Positions 24,374-34,557 of a stretch of DNA of 52,852 bases are shown here, piece after piece (position 1 is the first letter of the stretch; each line of letters begins with the position of its first letter). The DNA is from Bradyrhizobium sp. GTDB lineage: Bacteria; Pseudomonadota; Alphaproteobacteria; Rhizobiales; Xanthobacteraceae. Where the stretch lies: contig JAQGKC010000255.1 of the NCBI GenBank assembly GCA_028290305.1, positions 1 to 52,852 of the forward strand, read 5' to 3'. Below the pieces are notes generated by a model. It saw only the letters and a list, made by a program, of their open reading frames with translations. It searched no databases and was not told the origin of the DNA. The position numbers were made by a program, and so were the translations under genes.

Positions 24374-25210
24374 ATGTCTGTCCAATCGGCCATCAAGCGC
24401 AAGACCGCACCCGATATTCGCGCCCGCAAGAACGGCGAACCGATCGTCATGCTGACATCGTATCACGCGCATACCGCGGCGCTGGTGGATCGCTATTGCG
24501 ACGTCATTCTGGTCGGCGATTCCCTGGGCAATGTGATGCATGGTTTCGAGAGCACGGTACCGGTGACGCTCGAGATGATGATCCTGCAGGGCCACGCAGT
24601 CATGCGCGGCTCGCAGCACGCGCTGGTCGTGGTGGACATGCCGTTCGGTTCCTATGAGGCTTCAAAGGAGCAGGCGTTTCATTCAGCAGTGAGAATCCTC
24701 AAGGAGACCCATTGCGGCGCAGTGAAGCTCGAGGGCGGCGCGCGGATGGCGGAGACCATCGCGTTTCTTTCCGAGCGCGGCGTTCCCGTGATGGGCCACA
24801 TAGGCCTGACGCCGCAATCGATCAATACGCTCGGCTCGTTTCGCGCCCAGGGCCGCGAGGAGGGCAGTTGGGAGCCGATCGAGAACGACGCCCGCGCGAT
24901 TGCGGAAGCCGGCGCATTCTCGGTGGTGATCGAGGCGGTCGCCGAACCGCTGGCAAGAAAGATCACGGAGACCATTGCCATCCCCACCATCGGCATCGGC
25001 GCCAGTGCGGCCTGCGACGGTCAAGTCCTGGTGCTGGAAGACATGCTGGGGCTGTCGTCACGGACACCGAAGTTTGTCCGCCGCTACGGCAATCTCGGCC
25101 CGATGATCGAGGCCGCGATTGAAGGCTATGCCACCGACGTGCGCTCCCGCACATTCCCCGGACCCGAGCATGTCTACGGCATGAAGGCCAAGAACTCAGA
25201 AAAGAACTGA
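24374..25210 (+). CDS. panB: 3-methyl-2-oxobutanoate hydroxymethyltransferase
   Basis: A 278-residue TIM-barrel enzyme of pantothenate synthesis; it adds a hydroxymethyl group from 5,10-methylene-THF to 2-oxoisovalerate, giving ketopantoate. Motifs: [46 protein letters not shown] (Mg-binding Asp), VKLEGG and [14 protein letters not shown]. The usual length is 260-285 residues. panC is not adjacent. It is followed after 26 bases by an acyl-CoA synthetase gene. Confidence 0.95.
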   Translation: MSVQSAIKRKTAPDIRARKNGEPIVMLTSYHAHTAALVDRYCDVILVGDSLGNVMHGFESTVPVTLEMMILQGHAVMRGSQHALVVVDMPFGSYEASKEQAFHSAVRILKETHCGAVKLEGGARMAETIAFLSERGVPVMGHIGLTPQSINTLGSFRAQGREEGSWEPIENDARAIAEAGAFSVVIEAVAEPLARKITETIAIPTIGIGASAACDGQVLVLEDMLGLSSRTPKFVRRYGNLGPMIEAAIEGYATDVRSRTFPGPEHVYGMKAKNSEKN

Positions 25211-25236
25211 GCGAAAAGCTGGCACGAGACGCGACA

Positions 25237-26835
25237 ATGGATTGGTCGCAGTATCCCATTCCCGCCATGGAACTCCAGGCGCGCTTTGGCGATCGCGTGG
25301 TGCCGGTGTTTTGCGAACGGCCCAAAAGCATCTGGGCGATGGTGTCGGATGCGGCTGTGAAAAATCCGGACGGCGAGGCGCTGATCTGCGGCGACCGCCG
25401 GATGAATTGGCGTGAAGTCGTGCAGCAGTCCGCCCGAATCGCGGCCGGCTTTCGAAAGTTGGGTTTGCAGAGCGGCGACCGCGTTGCGGTCCTGCTTGGC
25501 AACCGCATCGAGTTTGCACTTACGATGTTCGCCGCCGCGCATTCCGGCTTGGTAACGGTTCTGCTCAGTACCAGGCAGCAAAAGCCGGAGATCGCGCACG
25601 TCCTCACCGATTGCGGCGCGGTCCTTATCATCCATGAGGCCACGCTGGCGGACCGTCTGCCCGACGCGCGCGACGTTCTCGACCTGAAGCACCGGATCTC
25701 CGTCGATGACAACGCCGCCTCGGCATTTTCCGGTCTGGCCGATCATGCACCTCTGCAAGACCATGCCGAGGTCGGCGAAGAAGACACGGCGATGATTCTC
25801 TATACGTCCGGCACCACCGGAAGGCCCAAAGGTGCGATGCTCGCGCACTGCAACGTCATCCATTCGGCGATGGTCTACGAAGCCTGCATGGAGCTGACGT
25901 CGGCGGATCGTTCGATCGCGGCGGTTCCGCTCGCGCATGTGACGGGCGTGATCGCCAATATCATGAGCATGGTCCGTTGCGCGGGAGCGCTGATCATCGT
26001 CGCGGAATTCAAGGCGGCGGATTATCTGAAGATCGCTTCGCGCGAACGCGTCACGCAGACGGTGATGGTGCCAGCGATGTATAATCTCTGCCTGCTGCAG
26101 GCAGACTTCGACTCCTACGATCTCAGGGCATGGCGGATCGGAGGATTCGGCGGCGCGCCGATGCCGATCGCGACTATCGCAAAACTCGCCACCAAGATTC
26201 CTGGATTGAAGCTGATCAACGCCTACGGGTCGACCGAGACCACGTCGCCTTCAACCATCATGCCCCCTGAACTGACCGCGGATCACATCGACAGCGTCGG
26301 CTTGCCGTGTCCTGGCGCGCACATCATCGTGGTGGATGCCGACGGCCGCGAGTTGCCGCGCGGTGAGATCGGCGAGATCTGGATTCACGGCGGTTCGGTC
26401 GTGAGGGGTTACTGGAACAATCCGAAGGCGACGGCCGAAAGTTTCACCGGCGGCTTCTGGCATTCGGGCGATCTCGGTTCGATCGACGTACAGAATTTTG
26501 TGCGCGTGTTCGATCGCCAGAAAGACATGATCAACCGCGGCGGGCTCAAGATCTATTCCGCCGAAGTCGAATCCGTGCTCGCTGGCCATCCCGGTGTCGT
26601 CGAGAGCGCCATCATCGCAAAGCCGTGCCCGGTGTTGGGCGAGCGTGTTCACGCCGTGATCGTGATTCGCGACAGCGACGTTGACGGCGAAACGTTGCGT
26701 GCGTGGTGTGCCGAGCGACTCTCGGACTACAAGGTACCAGAGACGATGATGCTTATGACGCAACCGCTGCCTCGCAACGCCAATGGCAAGGTGATGAAGA
26801 AGCAGTTGCGCGATGCGTGGGCTGCCGCGCGATAA
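25237..26835 (+). CDS. AMP-dependent acyl-CoA synthetase family protein
   Basis: A 532-residue adenylate-forming enzyme. P-loop-like motif MILYTSGTTGRPKGAMLAH, A5 motif NAYGSTETTSPS, A7 GFWHSGDLGSID, A8 DRQKDMINRGGLKIYSAEVE, and the catalytic lysine in ANGKVMKKQLRD. It activates a carboxylic acid through an acyl-AMP to the CoA thioester; the chain-length specificity cannot be read. No transmembrane segments. It may be the last gene of the nnrU-panB unit. Confidence 0.88.
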   Translation: MDWSQYPIPAMELQARFGDRVVPVFCERPKSIWAMVSDAAVKNPDGEALICGDRRMNWREVVQQSARIAAGFRKLGLQSGDRVAVLLGNRIEFALTMFAAAHSGLVTVLLSTRQQKPEIAHVLTDCGAVLIIHEATLADRLPDARDVLDLKHRISVDDNAASAFSGLADHAPLQDHAEVGEEDTAMILYTSGTTGRPKGAMLAHCNVIHSAMVYEACMELTSADRSIAAVPLAHVTGVIANIMSMVRCAGALIIVAEFKAADYLKIASRERVTQTVMVPAMYNLCLLQADFDSYDLRAWRIGGFGGAPMPIATIAKLATKIPGLKLINAYGSTETTSPSTIMPPELTADHIDSVGLPCPGAHIIVVDADGRELPRGEIGEIWIHGGSVVRGYWNNPKATAESFTGGFWHSGDLGSIDVQNFVRVFDRQKDMINRGGLKIYSAEVESVLAGHPGVVESAIIAKPCPVLGERVHAVIVIRDSDVDGETLRAWCAERLSDYKVPETMMLMTQPLPRNANGKVMKKQLRDAWAAAR

Positions 26836-27066
26836 GCGCTTCGGTTCCATCACCCTTGAGCGGCGTCGAAATCTTCGGCGAGCAAAACTATCCCTCTCTT
26901 CACGAGAAGGATGCGCAAGATAAATCCGCCAATGCCGCGTCGCGCGCACGAATCTACCAAACGCGCAAAACGCTTCAACATCGAATGAAATGTCCTGCGT
27001 AATCTAACTGATTCGCGGCACGAACATTGCTTTGAGAAAAACGCCGGAAATATTCAGGAGTGCGAA

Positions 27067-27456
27067 ATGAAACGCATCGTCCTTGGCCTGGCGTTTGGTT
27101 GCGTGATTGGCGTTGTGAATGCCCGCGACCTCGGACAATGGGATGCGGTAGATCCCGCGATCCGAGAGTGGTACCAAGCCCTGATGCAACCCGACGTTCC
27201 GACCGCTTCGTGTTGCGGCGAGGCGGACGCCTATTGGGCAGACGAGGTTCACGTCAAAAATGGAAAGACGTACGCGACCATCACCGACGACAGGCCCGAT
27301 GAGCCGCGCCGACGTCCGCACATCGACATCGGAACTGAAATCGAAATCCCAAACAACAAGCTCAAGTGGGATAAATCGAATCCGACAGGACATGGAATCG
27401 TATTTTTGAGTCGCGCTGGCTACGTCTTTTGCTACGTCCAGCCGGGCGGAGTTTGA
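27067..27456 (+). CDS. Exported hypothetical protein with Cys pair
   Basis: A 129-residue protein with a short signal peptide (MKRIVLGLAFGCVIGVVNA-R). The mature part begins DLGQWDAVDPAIREWYQALM and contains SCCGEADAY, a vicinal cysteine pair, then WADEVHVKNGKTYATITDD and a third cysteine in YVFCYVQPGG. The SCCGEADAYWAD block is familiar from small periplasmic proteins of Bradyrhizobium; function unknown. AGGAG precedes the ATG. The gene stands alone. Confidence 0.75.
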   Translation: MKRIVLGLAFGCVIGVVNARDLGQWDAVDPAIREWYQALMQPDVPTASCCGEADAYWADEVHVKNGKTYATITDDRPDEPRRRPHIDIGTEIEIPNNKLKWDKSNPTGHGIVFLSRAGYVFCYVQPGGV

Positions 27457-27714
27457 CTCCAGCTCGGCTGCCTCAGCCTTCAGGCCGCTAGGGATTGCGG
27501 CCATCCCCACGGCCCGGTAGGACGGGGCGGGACTTGCTGCGCTGACCGGTCCCGCATCGCGTTGAATTAACGAAGAAAACATTGACCGCTTGATCGGTCT
27601 GGCTTTGCCTTGCCTCCGCCATATCGCTAGGGTATCGCCGCCGCCACGCGGGGATCAGGCGTATGGCGGGCTTTGCGGATTGGGCGCGGCTCAGCGGGGA
27701 TGGGATATCTTTAA

Positions 27715-28368
27715 GTGTCTGAATTATTTGATGAAGTCGACGAGGATGTCCGTCGCGACCAGCTCAAAAAGCTGTGGGACCGGTATTCGATCTACATTGT
27801 CGCCGGCGCGCTGTTGATCATCGCCGCGGTGGGCGGCTGGCGCGGGTATCAATACCTGGAGGGGAAGAAGGCGGCCGAGGCAGGGGCTGCCTTCGACAAG
27901 GCCGTGGAGCTCTCCGAGCAGAACAAGCATTCCGAGGCGGAAGCCGCCTTCAACAACCTGGCTGCGACCGCGCCGGCTGGATATCGCATGATGGCGCGGC
28001 TGCGCAGCGCGGCGGAAGTCGCAAGCCGCGATCCGCAGGCGGCGGCAAAATTGTACGATGATATTTCAGCCGATCGCAGCGTAGGTGCGCCGGAGCAGGA
28101 GCTTGCCAAGATTCGCGCGGCCGGATTGCTGCTGGAGACGGCGAGCTATCCCAGCATGCTTCAGCGTCTTGAACCTGCCGCCGCACCGGAGGCGACCTTT
28201 CGCCACACTGCGCGCGAGTTGCTCGCGTTGTCGGCCTGGCGCGCCAACGATACGACGGCAGCGCGGCGATGGCTGGATCTGATTGCCAACGATGCTGAGA
28301 CGCCAGCGAGCCTGCGCTCGCGCGCCGAGGCTCTGCAGGCATTGCTCCCGCCGGTCGCGAAGAGCTGA
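27715..28368 (+). CDS. YfgM-like periplasmic TPR protein (TPR_21)
   Basis: A 217-residue protein beginning at a GTG: MSELFDEVDEDVRRDQLKKL, a cytoplasmic amphipathic stretch, one transmembrane helix (IYIVAGALLIIAAVGGW) and a periplasmic TPR region with EAGAAFDKAVELSEQNKHSE. This is the layout of YfgM, an ancillary SecYEG subunit that works with PpiD. The position upstream of der is also that of yfgM in many proteobacteria. Confidence 0.85.
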   Translation: MSELFDEVDEDVRRDQLKKLWDRYSIYIVAGALLIIAAVGGWRGYQYLEGKKAAEAGAAFDKAVELSEQNKHSEAEAAFNNLAATAPAGYRMMARLRSAAEVASRDPQAAAKLYDDISADRSVGAPEQELAKIRAAGLLLETASYPSMLQRLEPAAAPEATFRHTARELLALSAWRANDTTAARRWLDLIANDAETPASLRSRAEALQALLPPVAKS

Positions 28369-28404
28369 CGGCAAAAGACAAAAGAGTTGAGTGAGAAATC
28401 GACC

Positions 28405-29004
28405 ATGCGCCTGTCGCAACGCCTGATCGCCGCCGCTGTCCTCGTCGCTTTGTCGGGCGCGCTGGCCGGCTGTGGCGGTGGTGGCCTGAGCAGCTTCGAT
28501 CCTAGCGATTTGCTCGATTTCCTCGACACCAAGAAAAAGCTGCCGGGCGAACGCAAGCCGGTATTCCCCGACGGCGTGCCCGGCATTGCGCAGGGCGTGC
28601 CGAAGGAATTGTACAAGGGCTCCGCACAGGAGCAGATTGATCAGCAGAACGCCCAGGCGACAGCCGCCGCCGTTCCGCCCCCGGCGGAGCCGCAACCGAA
28701 GCAAGCCGCGAAATCCAAGGGCAAAAAGAGCAAGCAGCCGGCCGCGACCAGCACAGCTCCGGACGCTGCACAGGAACCTGCTGCTGCGCCGGGACCTGAC
28801 GCAGCGGCTGCGGAAGAGGGCAGCAGCACCGCCGCGGCGCCGCCGGCTCCCAAACCCGAGAAAGTCGTACGCCGGCGCACCACCGCACCGCCGCCAGATC
28901 AGCAGGCCGCGCAACCGGCGCAGCCCGCGCCATCGGCTGCGCCCGCGCAACAATCCGCCGCGCCATTCCCGGCCCCGATGCCGAGCGGTACCTTCACGCG
29001 CTAG
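28405..29004 (+). CDS. Low-complexity lipoprotein between yfgM-like gene and der
   Basis: A 199-residue protein with a clear lipobox (LAGC, lipidated Cys23) and then GGGGLSSFDPSDLLDFLDT and KKKLPGERKPVFPDGVPG. From about residue 80 it is a disordered Ala/Pro/Gln/Lys region. No beta-propeller repeats, although bamB usually occupies this place in many genomes. An alternative TTG start at 28387 adds six residues. It is probably anchored to the outer or inner membrane; function unknown. Confidence 0.8.
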   Translation: MRLSQRLIAAAVLVALSGALAGCGGGGLSSFDPSDLLDFLDTKKKLPGERKPVFPDGVPGIAQGVPKELYKGSAQEQIDQQNAQATAAAVPPPAEPQPKQAAKSKGKKSKQPAATSTAPDAAQEPAAAPGPDAAAAEEGSSTAAAPPAPKPEKVVRRRTTAPPPDQQAAQPAQPAPSAAPAQQSAAPFPAPMPSGTFTR

Positions 29005-29042
29005 TCTGGTTTCTCATCGCATCGACACGCGCCGCGATTCAA

Positions 29043-29087
29043 TAATCTGCGCGTATTCTACCGCAGATTAGTCTACGCAATCTGCGT
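29043..29087. repeat. Inverted-repeat cluster upstream of der
   Basis: TAATCTGCG (29043-29051) and CGCAGATTA (29062-29070) form a perfect 9-bp inverted repeat with a 10-base spacer. A related ACGCA-ATC-TGCGT palindrome follows at 29075-29087. All carry the AATCTGCG core. They lie in the 157 bases between the lipoprotein stop and der, without a U-run, so a protein-binding site is as likely as RNA structure. Confidence 0.5.
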
Positions 29088-29161
29088 AAACCTGATTGCG
29101 GGGCAAAACCGCCGCTACACACCTTTACTGAATACGCGCGCCAGGCGCGCAAGGGTCGTTT

Positions 29162-30547
29162 ATGTCCTTCACGATTGCCATTATCGGCCGGCCCAATGTC
29201 GGAAAATCGACGCTGTTCAATCGGCTGGTCGGGCAGAAGCTTGCGCTGGTGGATGACGAGCCCGGCGTCACGCGCGACCGCCGCGAAGGCGAAGCGCGTC
29301 TTGGCGATCTCGAATTCACCGTCATCGACACCGCGGGCCTCGATGAGGGCGCCAAGGGCTCGTTGACCGCACGAATGCAGGAGCAGACCGAGGCTGCGAT
29401 CGGCCTCGCCGACGCCCTGATGTTCGTGATCGACGCGCGCGCGGGCCTCACGCCGAACGACCGCGCTTTTGCCGATTTCGCGCGCCGCGCCAACAAGCCG
29501 GTGGTGCTTGTCGCCAACAAGGCCGAGGGCAAGCACGGAGAAATCGGCGCGATGGAATCCTATGCGCTGGGGCTCGGCGAGCCAATCCAGATCTCAGCCG
29601 AGCATGGCGAGGGCCTCAGCGATCTCTATGACGCGCTGCGCGCCCTGATGCCCGAGCCCGTCGATGAGGGGGAAGAGTTCGACGATGACGATATCATCGA
29701 ATCGGACGAGGATCTGTCGAAGCGCCCCATTCGCGTGGCCATCGTCGGCCGCCCCAATGCCGGCAAGTCCACGCTGATCAATCATCTGCTCGGCGAGGAG
29801 CGTCTGTTGACCAGCGCGGAGGCCGGCACCACCCGCGATTCCATTTCCGTCGAGATCAACTGGCAGGGCCGGGATTTCCGCGTGTTCGATACCGCGGGCT
29901 TGCGACGGCGCTCGCGGATCGAGGAAAAGCTGGAAAAACTCTCGGTGGCCGACGCGCTGCGCGCCGTCCGTTTTGCCGAAGTCGTGGTCTTGATGATGGA
30001 CGCGCAGAACAAGTTCGAGGAACAGGATCTGCGGATCGCCGACCTGATCGAACGCGAGGGCCGGGCGCTCGTCATCGCGGTCAACAAATGGGATTTGATG
30101 GGCCGGCAGTCCAGTCTGATTTCGGCGTTGCGCACTGACGCCGACCATCTGCTGCCGCAGGTCAGGGGCATGCCCATCGTTGCGGTGTCAGGCCTGATGG
30201 GTGAGGGCATCGACCGGCTGATGAGCGCGATCGAACAGGCTTATGCTGTGTGGAACAGACGAGTGCCCACCGCATCGCTCAATCGCTGGTTCGAGCAGGC
30301 CGTCGATGCGAACCCGCCGCCGGCGGTGTCGGGCCGGCGGCTGAAGCTGAATTACATCACTCAGGCCAAGGCGCGGCCGCCGAGTTTCGTGCTGTTCTGC
30401 TCGCGCGCGGACGCCGTGCCGCAGTCCTACCTTCGCTATCTCGTCAATTCCTTGCGCGAATTTTTCGAGCTGCCGGGGACGCCAGTGCGCATCACCCTCC
30501 GCGAAAAGGCCAATCCGTTCGCCCACAAGCGCAAGCGGCCATCGTGA
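29162..30547 (+). CDS. der: Ribosome biogenesis GTPase Der (EngA)
   Basis: A 461-residue protein with two consecutive Ras-like GTPase domains. First: GRPNVGKST (G1), PGVTRDR (G2), DTAGLDE (G3), NKAEG (G4). Second: [25 protein letters not shown] and NKWDLM. A C-terminal KH-like domain ends with [20 protein letters not shown]. Der assists 50S subunit assembly. Its TGA overlaps the GTG start of the MFS gene. Confidence 0.97.
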   Translation: MSFTIAIIGRPNVGKSTLFNRLVGQKLALVDDEPGVTRDRREGEARLGDLEFTVIDTAGLDEGAKGSLTARMQEQTEAAIGLADALMFVIDARAGLTPNDRAFADFARRANKPVVLVANKAEGKHGEIGAMESYALGLGEPIQISAEHGEGLSDLYDALRALMPEPVDEGEEFDDDDIIESDEDLSKRPIRVAIVGRPNAGKSTLINHLLGEERLLTSAEAGTTRDSISVEINWQGRDFRVFDTAGLRRRSRIEEKLEKLSVADALRAVRFAEVVVLMMDAQNKFEEQDLRIADLIEREGRALVIAVNKWDLMGRQSSLISALRTDADHLLPQVRGMPIVAVSGLMGEGIDRLMSAIEQAYAVWNRRVPTASLNRWFEQAVDANPPPAVSGRRLKLNYITQAKARPPSFVLFCSRADAVPQSYLRYLVNSLREFFELPGTPVRITLREKANPFAHKRKRPS

Positions 30548-31806
30548 GCGAAGAGGCCGCGCCGCAGAGCATGGCCGGAGCGCCCCCGGTGCGCGGTGGG
30601 GCAGTGGCCTTCATCTTCGTCACCATCCTCTTGGACATGTTCGCGCTCGGCCTGATCATGCCGATCCTGCCCAAGCTGGTGGCAAGTTTCGTCGACAACG
30701 ACACGGCGAGTGCCGCACGGATCTTCGGCCTGTTCGGCACCGCATGGGCGGTGATGCAGTTTTTCTTTTCGCCGATCCTCGGCGGCCTGTCGGACCGGTT
30801 CGGCCGGCGCCCGGTGGTGCTGTTGTCGAATTTCGGTCTGGCGCTCGACTATGTGCTGATGGCGCTGGCGCCGTCGCTGACCTGGCTTTTCGTTGGCAGG
30901 GTGATCTCGGGCATCACCTCGGCGAGCGTCTCGACGGCATTCGCCTACATCGCAGATATCACGCCTCCGGAACGGCGCGCGGCGGTGTTCGGCAAGATCG
31001 GAATGGCGTTCGGCGCCGGGTTCATCCTTGGACCGGCCGTCGGCGGCCTGCTCGGTGGCCTCGATCCGCGGCTGCCGTTCTGGGCCGCGGCTGGCTTGAG
31101 CTTCGCCAATACGCTTTACGGTTGGCTGATCCTGCCCGAGTCGCTGCCGCGGGATCGCCGCTCTCCGTTCCGCTGGAAAAGCGCAAATCCACTGGGCGCG
31201 CTGCATCTGTTGCGCTCCGATCGGGTTCTCGCCGGACTATCGGTGGTGAATTTCTTTGCCCAGTTGGCGCATGTAGTTCTGCCCTCTACCTTCGTGCTCT
31301 ATGCGACCTACCGATATGGCTGGGACGCAACGACTGTCGGCCTGACGCTGGCCATGGTGGGTATTTGCGCAATGGCCGTGCAGGGCGCGGCGATCGGGCC
31401 GATCGTCAGGCGTTTCGGCGAGCGCCGGGCGCTGCTGCTGGGTCTCGGCAGCGGTGCCGCCGGCTTTCTGATTTTCGGCACGGCGCCAAGCGGACCGCTG
31501 TTCTGGCTCGGCATTCCCGTGATGGCATTGTGGGGCGTCGCGGGCGCGGCGATCCAGGCGCTGATGACGCGGCTGGTTGCACCGGACCAGCAGGGCCAGT
31601 TACAGGGCGCAACCACCAGCGTGCAAAGCGTGTCCCAACTGCTGGGACCATTTCTGTTCACGCTGACGTTTGCCTATTTCATCGGCGATCAGGCACCGCT
31701 GAAATTGCCGGGTGCACCGTTCCTGCTGGCGTCGGTGTTGTTGACGCTGGCACTATTGATTGCGGCGCGGCTGCTCGCGCGCCGCGCCAAACGGCATTTA
31801 TCGTAG
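30544..31806 (+). CDS. MFS transporter, TCR/Tet-like (DHA1 family)
   Basis: A 420-residue protein with 12 predicted transmembrane helices. Motif A of the drug:H+ antiporter family is [20 protein letters not shown]; the first helix reads [20 protein letters not shown], as in TetA-like proteins, and [13 protein letters not shown] is motif C. It probably exports a small hydrophobic compound. The GTG at 30544 overlaps the der stop; an ATG at 30571 is possible. The 3' end overlaps the convergent NHL gene by 9 bases. Confidence 0.88.
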   Translation: MSEEAAPQSMAGAPPVRGGAVAFIFVTILLDMFALGLIMPILPKLVASFVDNDTASAARIFGLFGTAWAVMQFFFSPILGGLSDRFGRRPVVLLSNFGLALDYVLMALAPSLTWLFVGRVISGITSASVSTAFAYIADITPPERRAAVFGKIGMAFGAGFILGPAVGGLLGGLDPRLPFWAAAGLSFANTLYGWLILPESLPRDRRSPFRWKSANPLGALHLLRSDRVLAGLSVVNFFAQLAHVVLPSTFVLYATYRYGWDATTVGLTLAMVGICAMAVQGAAIGPIVRRFGERRALLLGLGSGAAGFLIFGTAPSGPLFWLGIPVMALWGVAGAAIQALMTRLVAPDQQGQLQGATTSVQSVSQLLGPFLFTLTFAYFIGDQAPLKLPGAPFLLASVLLTLALLIAARLLARRAKRHLS

Positions 31807-32970
31807 CGCGTCAGACGTCAGCTTGAATTTCTGGATACGCTTTCCGGTATCGACTTCCGCTGTATAGACGTTGCCTTTCGCGTCGACCGCCATGGCGTGA
31901 ACCCAGTGGAATTGTCCGGCGTTGCGGCCGTTATGTCCGAAGCTGCCGACCACGGTGCCGTCGTCGCGCTTCAGCACCCGGATTTCGTTGTTCTCGCCAT
32001 CGGCGCTCAACAGATAGGTCTGCTTCGGATCTGGCCAGATCGCGAGGTCCCACACCGCGCCGTTGCCGAGCGTGTTCTTCTCGTAGAACCACTCCTTCAC
32101 GAAGGTGCCGTCCTTCTTGAAGACCTGGATGCGGTCATTGATGCGGTCGCAGACATACACCAGGCCGTCATTGGCAATCTTCACGCAATGCACGGGATTG
32201 CCGAACTGTTGCGACACCGGGGCCTTTGGATCGTAAGCCGCCTGTTTGTCGTCGTTTGGCGGATTGCCGTAGGCGCCCCAATGCCGCTTGTAAGCGCCGG
32301 TGGTGGCGTCGAACACGATGACGCGGCGATTGCCGTAGCCGTCGGCGACGTAGATTTCGCCTGCCTTCTTGTCGATGGCGGTTTCCGCGGGCTTGCCGAG
32401 TTGGGTGGTATCGTTGCTTCCTTTGCTCGGCGCGATCTTGCCGATCTGCATCACGAATTTGCCGTCGAGGGTGAATTTCAGAATGGCGTTGTCGTTGTCG
32501 GCGTTGCCGCCGATCCAGACGAAGCCTTTGTCGTCGACCTCGATGCCATGCTCGCGCCCGACCCATTCATAGCCTTCGCCGGGCCCGCCCCACGAGCGCA
32601 GCAAATTGCCGTCGGTGTCGAACTCCAGCACCGGCGGCGCCGAAACGCAGCATTTAGAACGCGGCGGCGTCAGCGCCGCGCCCTTCTCGTCGTCGGTCAA
32701 AGAGCGCGGGCGGTGGATGACCCAGATATGCCCTTCGGAATCGACGGTGATGCCGCCGACCTGACCGAGGATCCAGTTGTTCGGTAACGGCTTTGGCCAG
32801 GATGCATCGACCGCGAAGGTCGGAATTTCGCCTGCATCAGCGGCGCGCGGAAGCGCACCGATCAGCGCGGCGGCCGCGATGACAATCGAAATCGTTCTTG
32901 AAAGAAAAATCGTTCTGGAAAAACTCGCGGCGGCACGTTTCTGATAACCGCGATTGTCCGTCGGCGTCAT
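31798..32970 (-). CDS. Exported NHL-repeat beta-propeller protein
   Basis: A 390-residue protein. After a 30-residue basic stretch comes a signal sequence (TISIVIAAAALIGALPRAAD), then a beta-propeller of NHL-type repeats: VGGITVDSEGHIWVIHRP, GREHGIEVDDKGFVWIGG, ETAIDKKAGEIYVADGYGNR and HAMAVDAKGNVYTAEV. It resembles peptidylglycine alpha-amidating lyase-like proteins of bacteria, but catalysis is not certain. The ATG at 32970 follows GGGAGG and gives the correct signal peptide; upstream codons of the frame to 33063 are not needed. Confidence 0.85.
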   Translation of the reverse strand: MTPTDNRGYQKRAAASFSRTIFLSRTISIVIAAAALIGALPRAADAGEIPTFAVDASWPKPLPNNWILGQVGGITVDSEGHIWVIHRPRSLTDDEKGAALTPPRSKCCVSAPPVLEFDTDGNLLRSWGGPGEGYEWVGREHGIEVDDKGFVWIGGNADNDNAILKFTLDGKFVMQIGKIAPSKGSNDTTQLGKPAETAIDKKAGEIYVADGYGNRRVIVFDATTGAYKRHWGAYGNPPNDDKQAAYDPKAPVSQQFGNPVHCVKIANDGLVYVCDRINDRIQVFKKDGTFVKEWFYEKNTLGNGAVWDLAIWPDPKQTYLLSADGENNEIRVLKRDDGTVVGSFGHNGRNAGQFHWVHAMAVDAKGNVYTAEVDTGKRIQKFKLTSDALR

Positions 32971-33084
32971 GGCATCCTCCCATATTTTTGTTTCGGGTTT
33001 TCCCCGCTTGGGAGGCAGTGAATAGTGGGCAGGTGCGGGAGTCAATTGCTGAGAGAAGTGCACAGCGGCGGCTTCACAGATAGC

Positions 33085-33160
33085 CGTCGTCGCCCGGGAA
33101 GCGGGCGATCCAGTATCGCAGGCGTTAGTGTTTACTGGACCCCGCTACGCGGGGATGACG
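33085..33160. repeat. Dispersed palindromic repeats, copies 2 and 3
   Basis: Two adjoining elements. The first has stem TCGCCCG (33090-33096) and CGGGCGA (33102-33108) followed by TCCAGTA, the reverse complement of the copy at 19900. The second reads TACTGGA, stem CCCCGC (33140-33145) and GCGGGG (33149-33154), then ATGACG. Flanks are conserved while stem bases differ but still pair. Confidence 0.75.
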
Positions 33161-33214
33161 CTTGGTGCGCTGAAACGCATGCCAACAGTCAGGATAACAT
33201 TGCCGCACGCAGCC

Positions 33215-33955
33215 TCAGGCCGGCGCGCGAAAACTCAGCAGCGTGCGGGTTTTGTAATCGTAAAACTTGCCGGTCTCGGTCCAATCAGGCGTGCACATCG
33301 GCACGATGAATTCCGCGGCCTGATCCGGTGTATCCAGCGTTAGCGGGTCTTCGCCGGGAAATACGGTGGCGCGCATGCGCGTGCGGATCGGGCCGGGGCT
33401 GAACAGGTTGACGCGGATCGGCGTCGATGCGGTTTCGTTGGCCCACACCCGTACCAGCGTTTCCAGCGCGGCCTTTGAGGCCGAGTAGGGACCGAGATAG
33501 GCAAGCGCCTTGTTGGAAGCCGCCGAAGTGACGAACACCGCGCGGCCGGCATCGGATTGCCTGAGCAATGGCTCCATGCAGCGGATCAATTGAAAGTTCG
33601 CGGTGACGTTGATCGCCATCACATCGTTCCACGGCTTCAACTCGATATGCCCGAGCGGCGAGGAGGGGCCGGCAACGCCGGCGTTGCCGACGAGAATGTC
33701 GAGCTTGCCATGGCGCTCATGCAGCGCCGCGCCGAGCCGCGCGATACCCTCGAAGTCGGTGAGATTGAGCGGCACCAAGGTCGCGCTGCCGCCGTCTTTA
33801 CGGATCTCGTCATCGAGTTCCTCGAGGCCGGCTTGCGTTCGCGCGACGGCAATGACGTGCGCGCCGGCCTTCGCCAGCGCACGCGCGGTGGCATAGCCGA
33901 TGCCGCGCGAGGCGCCGGTCACGAGAGCGATGCGGGAGGCGAGGGAAAGGGTCAT
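33215..33955 (-). CDS. SDR family oxidoreductase
   Basis: A 246-residue classical SDR: ALVTGASRGIGYATARALAK cofactor motif, LVGNAGVAGP (NAG motif), SAASNKALAYLGPYSASKAA with the YxxxK catalytic pair, and NLFSPGPIRTRM. Substrate not predictable. The start at 33955 matches the family N-terminus; upstream in-frame residues to 33994 do not. It is divergent from the DUF1697 gene with 58 bases between them. Confidence 0.9.
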   Translation of the reverse strand: MTLSLASRIALVTGASRGIGYATARALAKAGAHVIAVARTQAGLEELDDEIRKDGGSATLVPLNLTDFEGIARLGAALHERHGKLDILVGNAGVAGPSSPLGHIELKPWNDVMAINVTANFQLIRCMEPLLRQSDAGRAVFVTSAASNKALAYLGPYSASKAALETLVRVWANETASTPIRVNLFSPGPIRTRMRATVFPGEDPLTLDTPDQAAEFIVPMCTPDWTETGKFYDYKTRTLLSFRAPA

Positions 33956-34013
33956 ATCCGCAGGACTTATGGTACGATATGGGACAGAAATCAAACGTCC
34001 GAGACAGTACGAT

Positions 34014-34550
34014 ATGACGGTCTATGTTGCGATGTTGCGGGGTGTCAATGTCGGCGGCAATTCGCTCAAAATGGAGTGGCTGCGGCAAGCCTGCGAGGGC
34101 ATGGGTTGGCAGGATGTCCGGACCTATGTCCAGAGCGGCAACATCGTTTTTTCGTCACGCGTGAGTGCGTTGAAATTGGCGCAGCAGCTCAAGGCGACGA
34201 TCGATGCGCAAACCCGGCTTCCCGTCACCGTCGTGCTCCGGAGCGCTTCGGAAATGGCAAAGATCGTCGCCGGCAATCCGTTCCTGAAACAGAAAGGTCT
34301 CGACGTTACGAAATTGCACGTGACGTTTTTAGCCGAGGCGCCGTCAAAACCTGCGCCCGACAAGCTCGACGCGCTCGCCGGCACCCGCGATGAATATCGA
34401 TTGGCGAAGCAAGAGATCTATCTGCATTGCCCGATCAACTACGGCGAGACCAAGCTGTCAAACACGGCGATTGAAAAGGTGTTGTCGGTCGGAGCGACGA
34501 CGCGAAATTGGAAAACCGTGACAACGCTGCAGGAGATGGCGGCGGAGTAA
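34014..34550 (+). CDS. DUF1697 family protein
   Basis: A 178-residue protein with the DUF1697 signature MTVYVAMLRGVNVGGNSLKM and TYVQSGNIVFSS near the N-terminus, and NYGETKLSNTAIEKVLSVGA and TTRNWKTVTTLQEM at the C-terminus. Cytoplasmic; no biochemical role is known. The ATG at 34014 lies in the second of two GTACGATATG direct repeats (33972 and 34007), which could affect its promoter. Confidence 0.92.
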   Translation: MTVYVAMLRGVNVGGNSLKMEWLRQACEGMGWQDVRTYVQSGNIVFSSRVSALKLAQQLKATIDAQTRLPVTVVLRSASEMAKIVAGNPFLKQKGLDVTKLHVTFLAEAPSKPAPDKLDALAGTRDEYRLAKQEIYLHCPINYGETKLSNTAIEKVLSVGATTRNWKTVTTLQEMAAE

Positions 34551-34557
34551 TGGTCTT

